This document shows, piece by piece, positions 1 through 8,810 of a DNA stretch of 64,000 nt; the first letter of the stretch is position 1; each line of letters opens with the position of its first letter. The notes beneath the pieces are model-generated. The model saw nothing but the letters and a program-made list of their open reading frames with translations, had not been told where the DNA came from and ran no database searches. Location of the stretch: assembly GCA_963837945.1 (NCBI GenBank), contig CAWIQD010000004.1, positions 434,001-498,000 of the forward strand, written 5' to 3'. This stretch comes from CAVUBL01 sp963837945 (lineage in GTDB: Bacteria > Acidobacteriota > Thermoanaerobaculia > Multivoradales > DATKCC01). Made by a program: the position numbers and the translations under genes.

Positions 1-1
1 C

Positions 2-1699
2 CCGGCAGCCGCCGCCTCGCCGCCGGGCGACGACCTGATGGCGACCCTCCCGCCGGGCGCCCAGCAGGCGGCCGAGACGATCACCCGCGACACCTTGCGC
101 GCCCCGATCCGCTTCCTGGCCGACGACCTCCTCGGCGGCCGCGGGCCGGCCACCGCCGGCGACGAGCTGGCGGTCAAGTACCTGGCGACCGAGCTCGAGT
201 CCCTGGGCTTCGCGCCCGGCTTCGCCGACGGCCAGTGGCAGCAGCCCTTCGACGTGGTGGGGATCGACGCCCGTGTCCCGAAGACCTGGAGCTTCGAGAC
301 CCCTGACAAGAGCGGGGGCAAGAGCGAGGGCAAGAGCGGAGCCAAGACCGTCGAGCTCGCCAACTGGACCGAGTTCATCGCCGCCTCGGGCGTGCAGGCT
401 CCCAAGGCGACGATCGACGGCGCGGAGGTCGTGTTCGTCGGCTACGGCATCCAGGCCCCGGAGTACCGGTGGGACGACTACAAGGGCGCCGACCTCGAGG
501 GCAAGGTGCTCCTGATGCTCAACAACGACCCGGACTGGTCGCCCGACCTGTTCGAGGGGGTGACCCGGCTCTACTACGGGCGCTGGACCTACAAGTACGA
601 GAGCGCCGCCCGCCAGGGCGCCGCCGGCGCCATCATCATCCACACCACGCCGTCGGCGGGCTACCCCTGGCAGGTGGTCCAGACCTCCTGGACCGGCGAG
701 CAGTTCGAGCTCCCGGCCGAGGGCGAGCCGCGCATTCAGGTGGCCGCCTGGACGACCGAGGACGCGACCCGGCGCCTCCTCCAGGCCGCGGGCTTCGACC
801 TCGACGAGCTGGTCGAGAAGGCCCACAGCCGGGACTTCAAGCCGGTGCCGCTCGGGATCACGACCTCGCTCACCCTCGACAACCAGATCTCGCGCAAGCA
901 GACCGCCAACGTCGCCGGGCTGCTCGCCGGGAGCGATCCCGAGCTCGCGAAGCAGGTCGTCGTCTTCACCGCCCACCACGACCACCTGGGCACCGCCGAG
1001 CCGAGCGCGGACCAGGCCAAGGACGCCGACCGGATCTACAACGGCGCGGTGGACAACGCGGCCGGCGACGCCCAGGTGCTCGCCATCGCCCGCGCCTACG
1101 CGGCGCTGCCGGAGCCGCCGAAGCGCTCGACGCTGTTCCTCTTCGTGGCCGCCGAGGAGCAGGGCCTCCTGGGCTCGAAGTACTACGCCCTCCATCCCAG
1201 CTTCGAGCCGGGCCGGATCGCCGCCAACATCAACTACGACGGCGGCAACATCTGGGGTGAGACCCGCGACGTGACCCTGATCGGCGCCGGCAAGTCGACG
1301 ATCGACGAGGTGGCCAAGGCGGTCGCCGCGAGCCAGGGGCGCACCGTCGAGCCGGACCAGTTCCCGGACAAGGGCTACTACTACCGCTCGGACCAGTTCA
1401 GCCTGGCGAAGATCGGCGTGCCGGCCCTCTACTTCGACACCGGCACCGACTTCGTGGGCAAGCCGGCCGGCTGGGGCAAGGAGCAGGTCGACGCCTGGGT
1501 GGAGCACAACTACCACCAGCCGAGCGACGAGCTGACCGACCAGTGGAACTTCGACGGCATGGTGCAGGACGCCCGGCTCGGGTTCTACTGCGGGCTGATC
1601 GTGTCGCAGGCGGCTCGGATGCCCTCCTGGCTGCCGGGCGACGAGTTCGAAGCGGCGCGCAAGAAGGCGCTCGCCGCGGCCGGCGAGTCCGGCGAGTAG
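2..1699 (+). CDS. M28 family zinc aminopeptidase, 5'-truncated by the window edge
   Basis: This looks like a secreted M28 di-zinc aminopeptidase that releases N-terminal residues from peptides. The frame is open from base 2 before the first Met at 38, so the true start and any signal peptide lie upstream. Counting from that Met, a PA-like insert precedes the catalytic part. The metal-site motifs are in family order: HHDHLG near 313, DNAAGDA near 339, AAEEQG near 372 (general base and ligand Glu), NYDGGN near 400 and HNYHQPSDE near 492. All expected ligands are present. The family is certain; substrate is not. The next gene starts 45 bp downstream on the same strand. Confidence 0.93.
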   Translation, partial: PAAAASPPGDDLMATLPPGAQQAAETITRDTLRAPIRFLADDLLGGRGPATAGDELAVKYLATELESLGFAPGFADGQWQQPFDVVGIDARVPKTWSFETPDKSGGKSEGKSGAKTVELANWTEFIAASGVQAPKATIDGAEVVFVGYGIQAPEYRWDDYKGADLEGKVLLMLNNDPDWSPDLFEGVTRLYYGRWTYKYESAARQGAAGAIIIHTTPSAGYPWQVVQTSWTGEQFELPAEGEPRIQVAAWTTEDATRRLLQAAGFDLDELVEKAHSRDFKPVPLGITTSLTLDNQISRKQTANVAGLLAGSDPELAKQVVVFTAHHDHLGTAEPSADQAKDADRIYNGAVDNAAGDAQVLAIARAYAALPEPPKRSTLFLFVAAEEQGLLGSKYYALHPSFEPGRIAANINYDGGNIWGETRDVTLIGAGKSTIDEVAKAVAASQGRTVEPDQFPDKGYYYRSDQFSLAKIGVPALYFDTGTDFVGKPAGWGKEQVDAWVEHNYHQPSDELTDQWNFDGMVQDARLGFYCGLIVSQAARMPSWLPGDEFEAARKKALAAAGESGE

Positions 1700-1744
1700 G
1701 GAGAGGCTCGGCGAGCCGGACGGCGCCGGGAGAGGACTCCGGGA

Positions 1745-3306
1745 GTGGAGACACCGACTCGTCGCCGTTCGGCACCCGGACCGTGGACGACCCTCGGGCT
1801 CGGCCTGGCTCTCGCCTGGATCGGCTGGCTGACCTGGCTGCATCGGGGCCATTTCGTCGACGACGGCTTCATCTCGCTGCGCTATGCGGCGAACCTGCTC
1901 GCCGGGCGCGGGCTGGTGTTCAACCCCGGCGAGCTGGTCGAGGGGGTGACCAACCTGGGGTGGGTGCTGGCGGTGGCGGCGGCGGGGTGGCTCGTGCCGG
2001 CGGGTTGCAGGTCGGTGGCGAAGGGGGTCGGGACGGGTGCCTGGTGGCGGCGGTGGCGCTCGCGGCGGCCTCGTATCGGCGCCTGGCGCCGGCGGCGCAC
2101 CCGGTCGAGCTCCTCGTCCTGCCGGTGCTCCTCGCCCTCTCGCCGGAGCTCGCCTACTTCTCGATCGCCGGCATGGAGACCGGGCTCGCCGCGCTGCTCC
2201 TGGCCCTGGCGCTCTGGCTCCTCCTCGGCGAGCGGCCGCGGCTGGTCGCGGTGGGCCTGGTCGCCTCGGCGCTCGCCACCGTCCGGCCGGAGGCGGCGCT
2301 CGTCTTCCCGCTCGCTGCCGCCCTCCTGCTGGCCGCCCCCGGGAGGCTCCCCCGCCGTCGCGCCGTCCTCGCCCTCGGGGTCTTCCTCGCCGCGATCCTC
2401 GCCGTCACGCTCGCCCGCTTCGCCTACTACGGGGCGCTCCTCCCCAACACCGCCCTCGCCAAGCCACCGGGCGGGGCGAGCGCGGTGCTCCACCGGCTCC
2501 AGGGCCTGCTCCTGGGCACCAGCTCGAACGTCCCCCCGCCCTACGGCACCGCCGTCTTCCTCGCCGCCGGCGCCTGGGGCGCGGTGCTCGTCTGGCGCCG
2601 GGACTCGCCGGCGACGCGGGCGGCGGCCGCCTTTCTCGCCGCCGCGGCGGCGACCGGCCTCGCCTTCGGGGTCTACGCGCCGGCCGACTGGACCGGGATG
2701 GGGCGCTACTTCGCGCCCTACGTGCCGGCGGCGGCGATCCTCCTGGTGACGGGCCTGGCGGGCGGGCTCCGGTCCCTGCCGGGCCGCCGGCGCACCGCGG
2801 CCGTCGCCCTCGCGGCGATCCTCGCCCTCTTCGGCGGCTACGACCTCTGGCGGGGCCACGAGCAGCTCGGCGCGCGAGCCGTGGGCGAGTACCCCGGCTT
2901 CGTCCTCGCCTCCGACACCCTGATCCCCCCGGCCCGCTGGATCGACGAGCACCTGCCGCCCGGCGCCGTGATCGCCGCCCGCCGGATCGGCGCCCTCGGC
3001 TACTTCGGCCACCGGCGGGTCTTCGACTACGCGTTCGGCCTCACCGACCGGCGGGTCGCGCGCCTCGTCGCCGCCCGGGGCGAGGCCTTCGAGAACCCGG
3101 GAGCGCCGGAGCTCGCCGGCCTCTGGCGCGAGGTCCGCCCCGGCTGGGTGCTCGAGGACTCCGAGCGGCTGGCGCCGCTCCGGGCACCGCTCGCGACGAC
3201 CCGCGGCGATGAGCTCGCGATCGCCGGCCTCCCCTACCGCACCGTCCGCACCTTCCCCCTCGGCGACGGCGGAACCCGCTGGGAGCTGGCCCGGCAGGAG
3301 AAGTAG
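1745..3306 (+). CDS. GT-C type polytopic membrane glycosyltransferase, frameshifted
   Basis: A polytopic membrane protein resembling the ArnT/PMT-like GT-C superfamily, which transfers sugars from lipid-linked donors. The GTG start at 1745 follows an AGAGGA site. The first 80 or so residues contain a transmembrane segment, then HFVDDGFISLRYA, the acidic DD loop typical of GT-C enzymes, and GLVFNPGE. Between about 1985 and 2040 the frame shifts by one base. The second part holds about seven or eight hydrophobic helices and a soluble C-terminal domain (IDEHLPPGAVIAA, GALGYFG). Neither half makes sense alone. Either the gene is broken or the read has an indel. Acceptor and sugar are unknown. Confidence 0.72.
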
Positions 3307-3393
3307 ACGGGCCTGTGGCCCGCCGGGCCAGCACTACCCCTTCCCAACGCCAGCGCGGAGGCGTGTCCTGTAGAATCGGCTCATTCCTCGACC

Positions 3394-3870
3394 ATGACGC
3401 TCGACGACGCACAGGAGGTATTCCAGGCGCTTCTTCGAGAGGGAGTCGAGTTCGTCGTCATCGGCGCCATGGCGATGGCGGCGCAGGGCTTACCACGAGC
3501 AACCCAGGACGTCGACTTTTTCGTTGCGCCGCGTCGTGAGAACCTGGAGGCGCTCAAGCGCGCGTTGCGGTCCCTGTTCGACGATCCGAACGTGGACGAG
3601 ATCGACCCGGACGAGTTGATGGGCGACTACCCCGCCGTCCAGTACACGCCTCCAGATGGCCGTTTCTCCCTCGATATCCTGACCCGGCTCGGCGAGGCCT
3701 TCTCGTGGCAGGACATCGTGGCGCGCTCCGAAGAGCTGACCGTCGGCACTCTCACCGTCCGAGTCGCGAGCCCCGATCTCCTCTACCAGATGAAGAAAGA
3801 CACCGTCCGCCTACAAGACCGCGCCGACGCGGCCAGGATTCGTGAGGCCTTCGACCTGGAGGACAGGTGA
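3394..3870 (+). CDS. MNT-type nucleotidyltransferase (toxin-like)
   Basis: A 158-residue minimal nucleotidyltransferase of the pol-beta superfamily. The active-site pattern IGAMAMAAQG followed by TQDVDFFV (residues about 22-45) matches the family hG-S/G...DhD signature, with Ala in place of the usual Ser/Gly. The C-terminal part (SPDLLYQMKKDT, RLQDRADAARI) is typical of DUF6036/AbiEii-like toxins. The stop overlaps the start of the next small gene by GTGA, so the two are co-translated. Such enzymes act in toxin-antitoxin pairs by transferring nucleotides to tRNA or proteins; the target here is unknown. A TAGAAT hexamer near 3373 may be the -10 box of a short-leader promoter. Confidence 0.75.
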   Translation: MTLDDAQEVFQALLREGVEFVVIGAMAMAAQGLPRATQDVDFFVAPRRENLEALKRALRSLFDDPNVDEIDPDELMGDYPAVQYTPPDGRFSLDILTRLGEAFSWQDIVARSEELTVGTLTVRVASPDLLYQMKKDTVRLQDRADAARIREAFDLEDR

Positions 3871-4097
3871 CGGTCCGCAAGTTTCGATCCGCCGAGGAAA
3901 TGCCCGGCGTCCCACCGCGTACGCCTCTCGATCCGGACAACCTCCGCATCGCGTGCGAGCTGACGGAGCTCGCCTACGCGCTCCACCCGTGGCGCTTCGA
4001 GCCGGGGGTCTTCAAGTTCCGGACGATGGAAGAAGCCAACCGACATCGCCGAGAGCGCGAGCGCCACCAGGCTCGAGCCCGTTCGGGGGCCCGCTGA
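3867..4097 (+). CDS. small partner of the nucleotidyltransferase
   Basis: A 76-residue basic protein starting with GTG in a 4 nt overlap with the nucleotidyltransferase. It begins with KFRSAEEMPG and ends with GVFKFRTMEEANRHRRERE, so it carries two copies of a K-F/H-R-S/T-x-E-E/A motif. No characterised domain was recognised. Its overlap and size suggest the antitoxin or accessory partner. It is clearly related to the next gene (TRFRDVREME at the start, GVYKHRSIEAA near the end), so the pair arose by duplication. The function is inferred only from context. Confidence 0.6.
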   Translation: MTVRKFRSAEEMPGVPPRTPLDPDNLRIACELTELAYALHPWRFEPGVFKFRTMEEANRHRRERERHQARARSGAR

Positions 4098-4106
4098 GGA
4101 GGACTG

Positions 4107-4349
4107 ATGCCCGTCACGAGGTTCCGCGACGTTCGCGAGATGGAGGGCAACACCTGGTTCGAGCCGGGCGATCCGAAGCTCTTCGCGGCCATGCGGGCGG
4201 TCTGGGACCTGGCGGCCCGGACGACCAGACCGCACTTCCCTCCCGGCGTCTACAAGCACCGGTCGATCGAGGCGGCAGCTTCCCTCGCCGAAACCTGGAA
4301 CGCGGCCAACTTCGAGGCCTTCCATGCCCGGCGGCGGAAGGAGAGCTGA
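4107..4349 (+). CDS. second small partner, paralogue of the preceding gene
   Basis: An 80-residue protein nine bases after the previous stop, preceded by a GAGGAGGA-like ribosome site. It shares with its neighbour an N-terminal RFRD/RSxEEM-like motif, the stretch FEPG or FPPG, and GVYKHRSIEAA matching GVFKFRTMEEA. Unlike its neighbour it has a Trp-rich middle (NTWFEPGD, AVWDLAA) and ends in a basic tail (ARRRKES). It is probably an adaptor or antitoxin-like protein of the nucleotidyltransferase module. No known domain can be named with confidence. Confidence 0.55.
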   Translation: MPVTRFRDVREMEGNTWFEPGDPKLFAAMRAVWDLAARTTRPHFPPGVYKHRSIEAAASLAETWNAANFEAFHARRRKES

Positions 4350-4426
4350 GCCTCCTGGCGCCTTGTTCCTCTAGTGATCCGGCAGTACCGCCGAGCGCAA
4401 GCATCACGATGTAGCATCAACCCATC

Positions 4427-4657
4427 ATGCGGACGACGATCGATCTTCCGGACCATCTCCTCGTGGACGCCAAGAAGCTCGCCGCCGAACGGCACCTGCC
4501 ACTGACCCGGCTTCTCGAGGAGAGCCTCCGGGCCTATCTCGGCGAAGAGCGCCTCCGGCGGCGCGAGGAGCCCGCGCCTCTCCCGATCCTCACGGAGCCG
4601 TCTCCCTTGCCGGGAGTCGACCTGGACGACACGAGCCGGCTCTGGGACCTGGAGTGA
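4427..4657 (+). CDS. VapB-like ribbon-helix-helix antitoxin
   Basis: A 76-residue protein starting MRTTIDLPDHLLVDAKK, the standard ribbon-helix-helix beta-strand and first helix of VapB/CopG-type antitoxins. The acidic proline-rich tail ending SRLWDLE would bind the toxin, as usual for VapB. Its stop overlaps the start of the PIN toxin gene by GTGA. The dimer is expected to bind its own promoter and repress the operon. The identification rests on the N-terminal motif and the partner gene. Confidence 0.85.
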   Translation: MRTTIDLPDHLLVDAKKLAAERHLPLTRLLEESLRAYLGEERLRRREEPAPLPILTEPSPLPGVDLDDTSRLWDLE

Positions 4658-5076
4658 TCCTCTGTGACGTGGGCGTGCTGCTCCACGCCATGCTCCGGAA
4701 GGCGGCTCATCACGACATCTGCCGGCGCGAGGTCGATCGGCTGAGGTCGAAGCCCCGGGAGCTGGCGGTGAGCGAGCTGGTCCTCGCGGCGGTGGTGCGC
4801 ATCGGCACCAATCCGCGACTCTTCGAGCCGTGTCCTACGCCGGAAGAGGTCTTCACGTTCGTGGAAGCGCTTCGGTCGCCGGCCCAGGTCCGACGGATCT
4901 CCCCCGGTCCGCGCCACTGGACGATCTTCGAGGATCTGGTCCTCACCAGCGGCATCCAGGGCCCGGACACGACCGACGCCTACCTCGCCGCCCTCGCCCT
5001 CGAGCACGACTGCGAATGGTGGACGACAGACTCGGACTTCGGCCGCTTCCCAGGCCTACGGTGGCGAAAGTCGTAG
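4654..5076 (+). CDS. VapC-like PIN-domain toxin
   Basis: A 140-residue PIN ribonuclease. The first acidic residue is in ILCDVGVLLHA (Asp 5). The central conserved Glu is in ELAVSELVLAA, and the C-terminal acidic cluster is in TTDAYLAALALEHD and TTDSDFGRF, so the usual catalytic Asp/Glu set is present. The GTG start overlaps the VapB stop. PIN toxins cleave tRNA or rRNA and are held inactive by VapB. A degenerate 45 bp copy of its N-terminal coding region (HHDICRREVDRLR) lies at 5710-5754, pointing to an earlier duplicate. Confidence 0.88.
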   Translation: MILCDVGVLLHAMLRKAAHHDICRREVDRLRSKPRELAVSELVLAAVVRIGTNPRLFEPCPTPEEVFTFVEALRSPAQVRRISPGPRHWTIFEDLVLTSGIQGPDTTDAYLAALALEHDCEWWTTDSDFGRFPGLRWRKS

Positions 5077-5126
5077 GCCGCCGCGATCAGCATGGTCAGT
5101 GAAGCGGCTGGCGGCGGCTTGGACGA

Positions 5127-5375
5127 TCACGAATAGATGTCCCTGCGGTGCCCAACCCGGAGAACGACGACATCCCCGTCCACGAGGTCGAAGATCGCTC
5201 GGTACGAGCCGATCCGGTAGCGGTAGGTACCGATTCTGGGATCCGTGAGCTTTCGCGCCCGATCCAGTGGAACGGAGCTGTACTCTCGGAGCGTCTCCAG
5301 GATCTTCTTCTTCACCGGAGGGTCCAGGCGCTTCAGATCCTGGAGCGCTCGACGGGTGAGGAAGACGTGCGACAC
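5127..5375 (-). CDS. RelE/ParE family toxin
   Basis: An 82-residue RelE/ParE fold toxin. The N-terminus (FLTRRALQDLKRLDP) and the C-terminal block (YRYRIGSYRAIFDL, VVVLRVGHRRDIY) are the family hallmarks. The start is a GTG five bases after the antitoxin stop, so the order is antitoxin then toxin. Members of this branch mostly cleave ribosome-bound mRNA. The C-terminal HRRDIY resembles the RelE catalytic tail. Confidence 0.9.
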   Translation of the reverse strand: MSHVFLTRRALQDLKRLDPPVKKKILETLREYSSVPLDRARKLTDPRIGTYRYRIGSYRAIFDLVDGDVVVLRVGHRRDIYS

Positions 5376-5380
5376 CGGGT

Positions 5381-5587
5381 TCAGCGCTCGGCGTCGAGGA
5401 AGTCTTCGAGGGGCGTCAGCCGGCCTTCGGCGAGGTCGGCGCGCGCCTCTTCGATGGAGCGCAGGAAGGGCTCCGAAGCGAGCGCCGTGAGGTCTTCGGA
5501 GCGGTCCTCGAGGGCTTCTTCCACGCTCGTGCGGATCAGGCTCCGAAGCTCATCGGTCGAGAGGTCTTTGACGGAATTTCCGCTCAT
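5381..5587 (-). CDS. antitoxin partner of the RelE/ParE toxin
   Basis: A 68-residue acidic helical protein located immediately upstream of the RelE-like toxin in the same transcription unit. It starts MSGNSVKDLSTDELRSL and ends RLTPLEDFLDAER, the tail pattern often seen in small antitoxins of RelE-type modules. No DNA-binding domain is obvious. The antitoxin role is inferred from order, size, acidity and the 5 nt gap. Confidence 0.7.
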   Translation of the reverse strand: MSGNSVKDLSTDELRSLIRTSVEEALEDRSEDLTALASEPFLRSIEEARADLAEGRLTPLEDFLDAER

Positions 5588-5709
5588 GGCAGCTCCTGCA
5601 TCTCAAGGACGAGATCCATGATACCCCGGGACCACTGCCTGAAGCGAGGAGACGAGCGATCTCGCAGCGCCTCGGCCGCCTCTCGTGCGCCGGCGGTCGG
5701 CGCGCAAAG

Positions 5710-5754
5710 GCGACTCATCACGACATTCGCCGCCGCGAGCTCGATCGGCTGAGG
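5710..5754 (+). pseudogene. vapC fragment (45 bp)
   Basis: Fifteen codons reading ATHHDIRRRELDRLR closely match AAHHDICRREVDRLR of the intact PIN toxin at 4654-5076. Nothing else of the toxin is left. The fragment ends eight bases before the truncated permease begins, so it marks a recombination junction. Confidence 0.65.
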
Positions 5755-5762
5755 GGGGCGGG

Positions 5763-7624
5763 ATGTTCGCGCTGCTGAACTCCGCGCTTCTCGAGCGGCT
5801 TCCCTACCCCGAACCAGAGCGCTTGATGCAGGTCTGGGCGACCGATCGACAACAGGGGGCGCTCGAGGTGGGCGTCTCCTTCGAGGAGTACCGTCGGATC
5901 GCGGATCGCACGAAGTCCTTGGAACAGGTCGCGTATCACTCCTCCTGGTTCCCGACCGATCGGCCAGATCGAGCCGGACTGGACGAGCGCTCGCGGCTTG
6001 CGAGCGGTTCCGTTGCAGCGCCAGGTGAGCTCCAGGGTCCGCAACGTCGTCCTCTTGCTGTTCGCCTCCGTGGTCGTGTTCTTCATGATCGCATCCGTCA
6101 GCGCCGCCCAGCTCCTGTTCGTCGAAAACCTCGGCCGGCGCACCGACTTTGCGGTCCGGGCCGCTCTCGGCGCCCGCCCGAGGACCCTTCGGGTTCACCT
6201 CTTCGGCGAGGCCGCCTTGGTGGCGGCCGTCGCAACGCCCGTGGGCGGGCTGCTCTGCGCGCTCCTCGTCGAAGTATCCAGGAGCCTGGTTCCATCCAGC
6301 GTGCCGGAGCTCCGCGACGTGACGATCAGCCTACCGGTCCTGGTCTTCATGCTCGTGCTGGGAGCGGCGGCGGCGCTCGGTGTCGGCTTGCTCTCCGGCT
6401 GGCGCCTGACGACCGGCGACATCGCCACGGTGATCCACGGCGGCGGCGCACCGGGGGCGATGAAGCCGACCGCGACTCGCTCGATCCTCGCTTGTGTCGG
6501 GACCGCCGGCCTCATCCTGCTCACCTTCAGCGCGGTGGCGTTGATCCTCGAGATGTGGAAGGTCACTCACGCCGACCTGGGCTTCGAGCCGCAAGGCGTC
6601 TATTCCGCCAAGATGTGCACTCCGGAAGAGCGGAACGATTCGACACCCGCGGCTCTCCGCCCGGCCTTCGACCGGGTCGACGAGAGCTTGCCCCCAGTAC
6701 CGGGGATACGGGCGATCGCCATCGCGGACGGGCTTCCCGTCGGCAGCTATACGACGGCGGAGACCCTGATCGAGGGAGTGGCCGGCTACCCCAAGGTACG
6801 GGTCGAGGCAGTGAGCGCCGACTACTTCCGCGTTCTCGGCATCCCGATCGTCGAGGGCCGGGCCTTCGCTTCGGAGAGAGGACCCGCGGAGAAAGTCGCG
6901 GTGGTCAACGAAGCGTTCGCCCACCAGTTCTGGCCCGATGCCTCACCCTTGGGCCAGCAGTTCAAGGGCGCGTGGGACGAAGCCCTCGAGCCGATCACCA
7001 TCGTGGGGGTCGCGAAGAACGTCAGCCGATCAGCCCTGGACGTTCCTGCGAGCCCGGAGGTCTACATCCCGTTCTTTCAGCAGGCAGAGGCGTGTGGGAC
7101 CCTCCTGGTGGCAACGGACCGCGGTGGCTCGGCGGGGCTCGTTCGAGGCTCAGCTCTGGGATGTCGAGGGGCGGTTCTCCTTGTCGGACGTGGTGGCTCT
7201 CGAATCCCGCCTCCGGGATCAAAACTGGCGGCCCAAGCTACGGGCGGTCGTGCTGGGGCTCTTCGCGGCTCTGGCGCTAATCTTCGGAGCCGTCGCGCTC
7301 TACTCCACACTTCGCCAGGTGGTGTCCGCGCGCAAGCGAGAGCTCGCCACCCGGGCCGCGCTGGGCGCAACCCCAGGAGAGATGGCGAGGCTCGTCCTTC
7401 GGACGCAGGCCGCCCCCGTCGGGCTCGGGATCGCCCTGGGGGCTCTGGCCTCGATCGTCGCCGTTCGCGTCCTGGGGGCGTCCCTCTACGGTATCGGGGA
7501 GGTGAGCTGGACCGCACTGCCCGTGGTCTGCGCGGTGCTGGCGGTCACCGCCGTCGTCGCCTCGCTCGGCCCCGTACTCCGCTCCGGCAAGACGGACGTC
7601 ATGGTGGCCCTCCGCGAGGAGTGA
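5763..7624 (+). pseudogene. ADOP-type MacB/FtsX permease remnant
   Basis: This is the wreck of a large ADOP permease. It opens at MFALLNSALLERLPYPEPERL, normally about 40-60 residues into the protein after the first membrane helix, so the 5' end is missing. Homology stops near 5960 and resumes near 6025 with the second membrane block (VVLLLFASVVVFFMIASVSAAQ, RAALGARPRTL), so most of the first periplasmic domain is deleted. A second periplasmic domain follows (VSADYFRVLGIPIVEGRAF, VVNEAFA). A one-base shift near 7120 separates the last FtsX domain (KRELATRAALGATPGEM, LGPVLRSGKTDVMVALREE). No ATPase gene is adjacent, as usual for ADOP. Function is surely lost. Confidence 0.85.
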
Positions 7625-7717
7625 GCCCGATCGCGGACGCTCGGCCGTCGAGGGTGGTCTCGGCCCGGCGGGAGGACCTGGAGGCGCGGGGGTCCGTCTG
7701 AGGCCGCTTCGCATCAG

Positions 7718-7746
7718 TTGACATTTCTCTGAAAACTCGGTAAGGT
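7718..7746 (+). promoter_or_regulatory. sigma-70-like promoter
   Basis: TTGACA (7718-7723), a 17 bp spacer and TAAGGT (7741-7746). The -35 is a perfect consensus and the spacing is optimal. It sits about 100 bp upstream of the pseudogene starting at 7847 and immediately after the permease remnant. Confidence 0.65.
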
Positions 7747-7761
7747 GGCGGTATTGAAACG

Positions 7762-7820
7762 CGGCGGGACCGGTCCCGCCGAACCGCCAACGGCCCGGGC
7801 GAGCTGGAACTCACCCGGGC
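7762..7820 (+). promoter_or_regulatory. structured 5' leader with two stem-loops
   Basis: Downstream of the promoter, 7762-7781 is a perfect 20 bp palindrome centred on ACCGGT. Bases 7793-7803 pair with 7810-7820 (11 bp, one mismatch, six-base loop). A good ribosome site (AAAGGAG) follows before the ATG at 7847. This could be an RNA regulator or an operator; the sequence does not decide. Confidence 0.45.
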
Positions 7821-7846
7821 CTGACCCGCAAAGGAGAGCAGCTCCA

Positions 7847-8499
7847 ATGCAGATCGAGACGAAGCGTAGCACCCCGTCCCCGCAGTTCTCCGATCCGTCC
7901 CCCAATCACGGACCGCTCGGCCGAACCCGCCGAGCCCCGTCCCACCGCCCCGGCGCCCGTCGCGGCTGCGGCGCCTGAGCCGGCCGAGCCGACGAGCTCG
8001 CCCGAGGTGGGCGGGAACGCCTTCTCGGCGCTCTTCGTGGACGCGCGGCCGGACCTCGAGGCGCCGCCCTTCGAGCGCCAGGCGCTTTACGCCGGCGCCC
8101 ACGACGTGGAGGAGGTCGCCCGCCGGCAGCGGCCGGCTCTGGGCCGTCGTCCGCCAGGGCGACCCGGTGGCCGAGGGCGGCGAAGCTCTCGCGTTCTTCA
8201 TCCGCCGCCCCGACGCCCTCCTCGCCGCCGCCACCTTCACGGCCCTGGCGAGCCCGAACCACCTCACCGTGAGCCGCCACGCGCGGCGCCCCGTCGCCCG
8301 CCCCTACCTCGGCTACCCCGTCCACGACGGCCGCCACCACCTCGGCCACCTCACCCGCCACGAGGAGGACTTCCCCCTCCTCTACCACGCCACCCGCACC
8401 CTCGCCGCCCACCCCGAGGCCCTGGTCCTCACCCTCGAGTCCCTCGGCCCCGACCTCGCGAGAGCCGTAGGCCGCGCCCTCCTGCGCCGCGTCACCTGA
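7847..8499 (+). pseudogene. family-A gene, copy 1: nearly full length, two frameshifts
   Basis: This is the most complete member of an unrecognised family repeated in the island. The ATG at 7847 has a promoter and ribosome site. The reading starts METKRSTPSPQF-like (from MQIETKRS). It shifts near 7908, where an extra G is present compared with copy 3, into an Ala/Pro-rich linker and GGNAFSALFVDARPDLE, PPFERQALYAGAHDVEEV. It shifts again near 8140 into EALAFFIRRPDALLAA, HEEDFPLLYHATRTLA and the end LGPDLARAVGRALLRRVT. The restored product would be about 210 residues. It shows no membrane or signal segment, and I cannot assign a function. Both shifts could be real or sequence errors, but the other copies are clearly deleted. 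Confidence 0.55.
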
Positions 8500-8581
8500 C
8501 GCGCCCCGGCGATCAGCAACCCCGGCCGGAGGCGGTCCCACCCCGCCCCGCCCGGCAATCTCCTGCCGAAAGGAGCCAATC

Positions 8582-8800
8582 ATGGGCTACATCCACCGCG
8601 TCAAGGTCGACGTGATCGAGGTTCGGGTCAGTGACGGAGCTCGCGGAGCGCTCAAGCAACATGACGACACTCTCGGCATCTACCTCACCCGCCACTGCCA
8701 CGGCGAGTGGGGTGAAGCCGACGAGGATACAAAGGAACAGAACGAGCACGCCCTGAAGGACCCAGAGCTGTGCCGCCTGAGCTCGAGACAGATCCTCGAA
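8582..8800 (+). pseudogene. truncated plasmid-related small protein (family B)
   Basis: Starts MGYIHRVKVDVIEVRV after AAAGGAG. The segment TRHCHGEWGEADEDTKEQNE is the signature of a small protein family common on plasmids and in genomic islands (pattern RHxxGDWGxxDxEDxxxNExAL). The normal ending with ITEADRS and LLPEEY motifs is absent. After PELCRLSS the frame runs into unrelated sequence overlapping the next gene's 3' end. It follows family-A copy 1 through the conserved hairpin spacer. Confidence 0.55.
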
Positions 8801-8810
8801 GAGGATCCGC

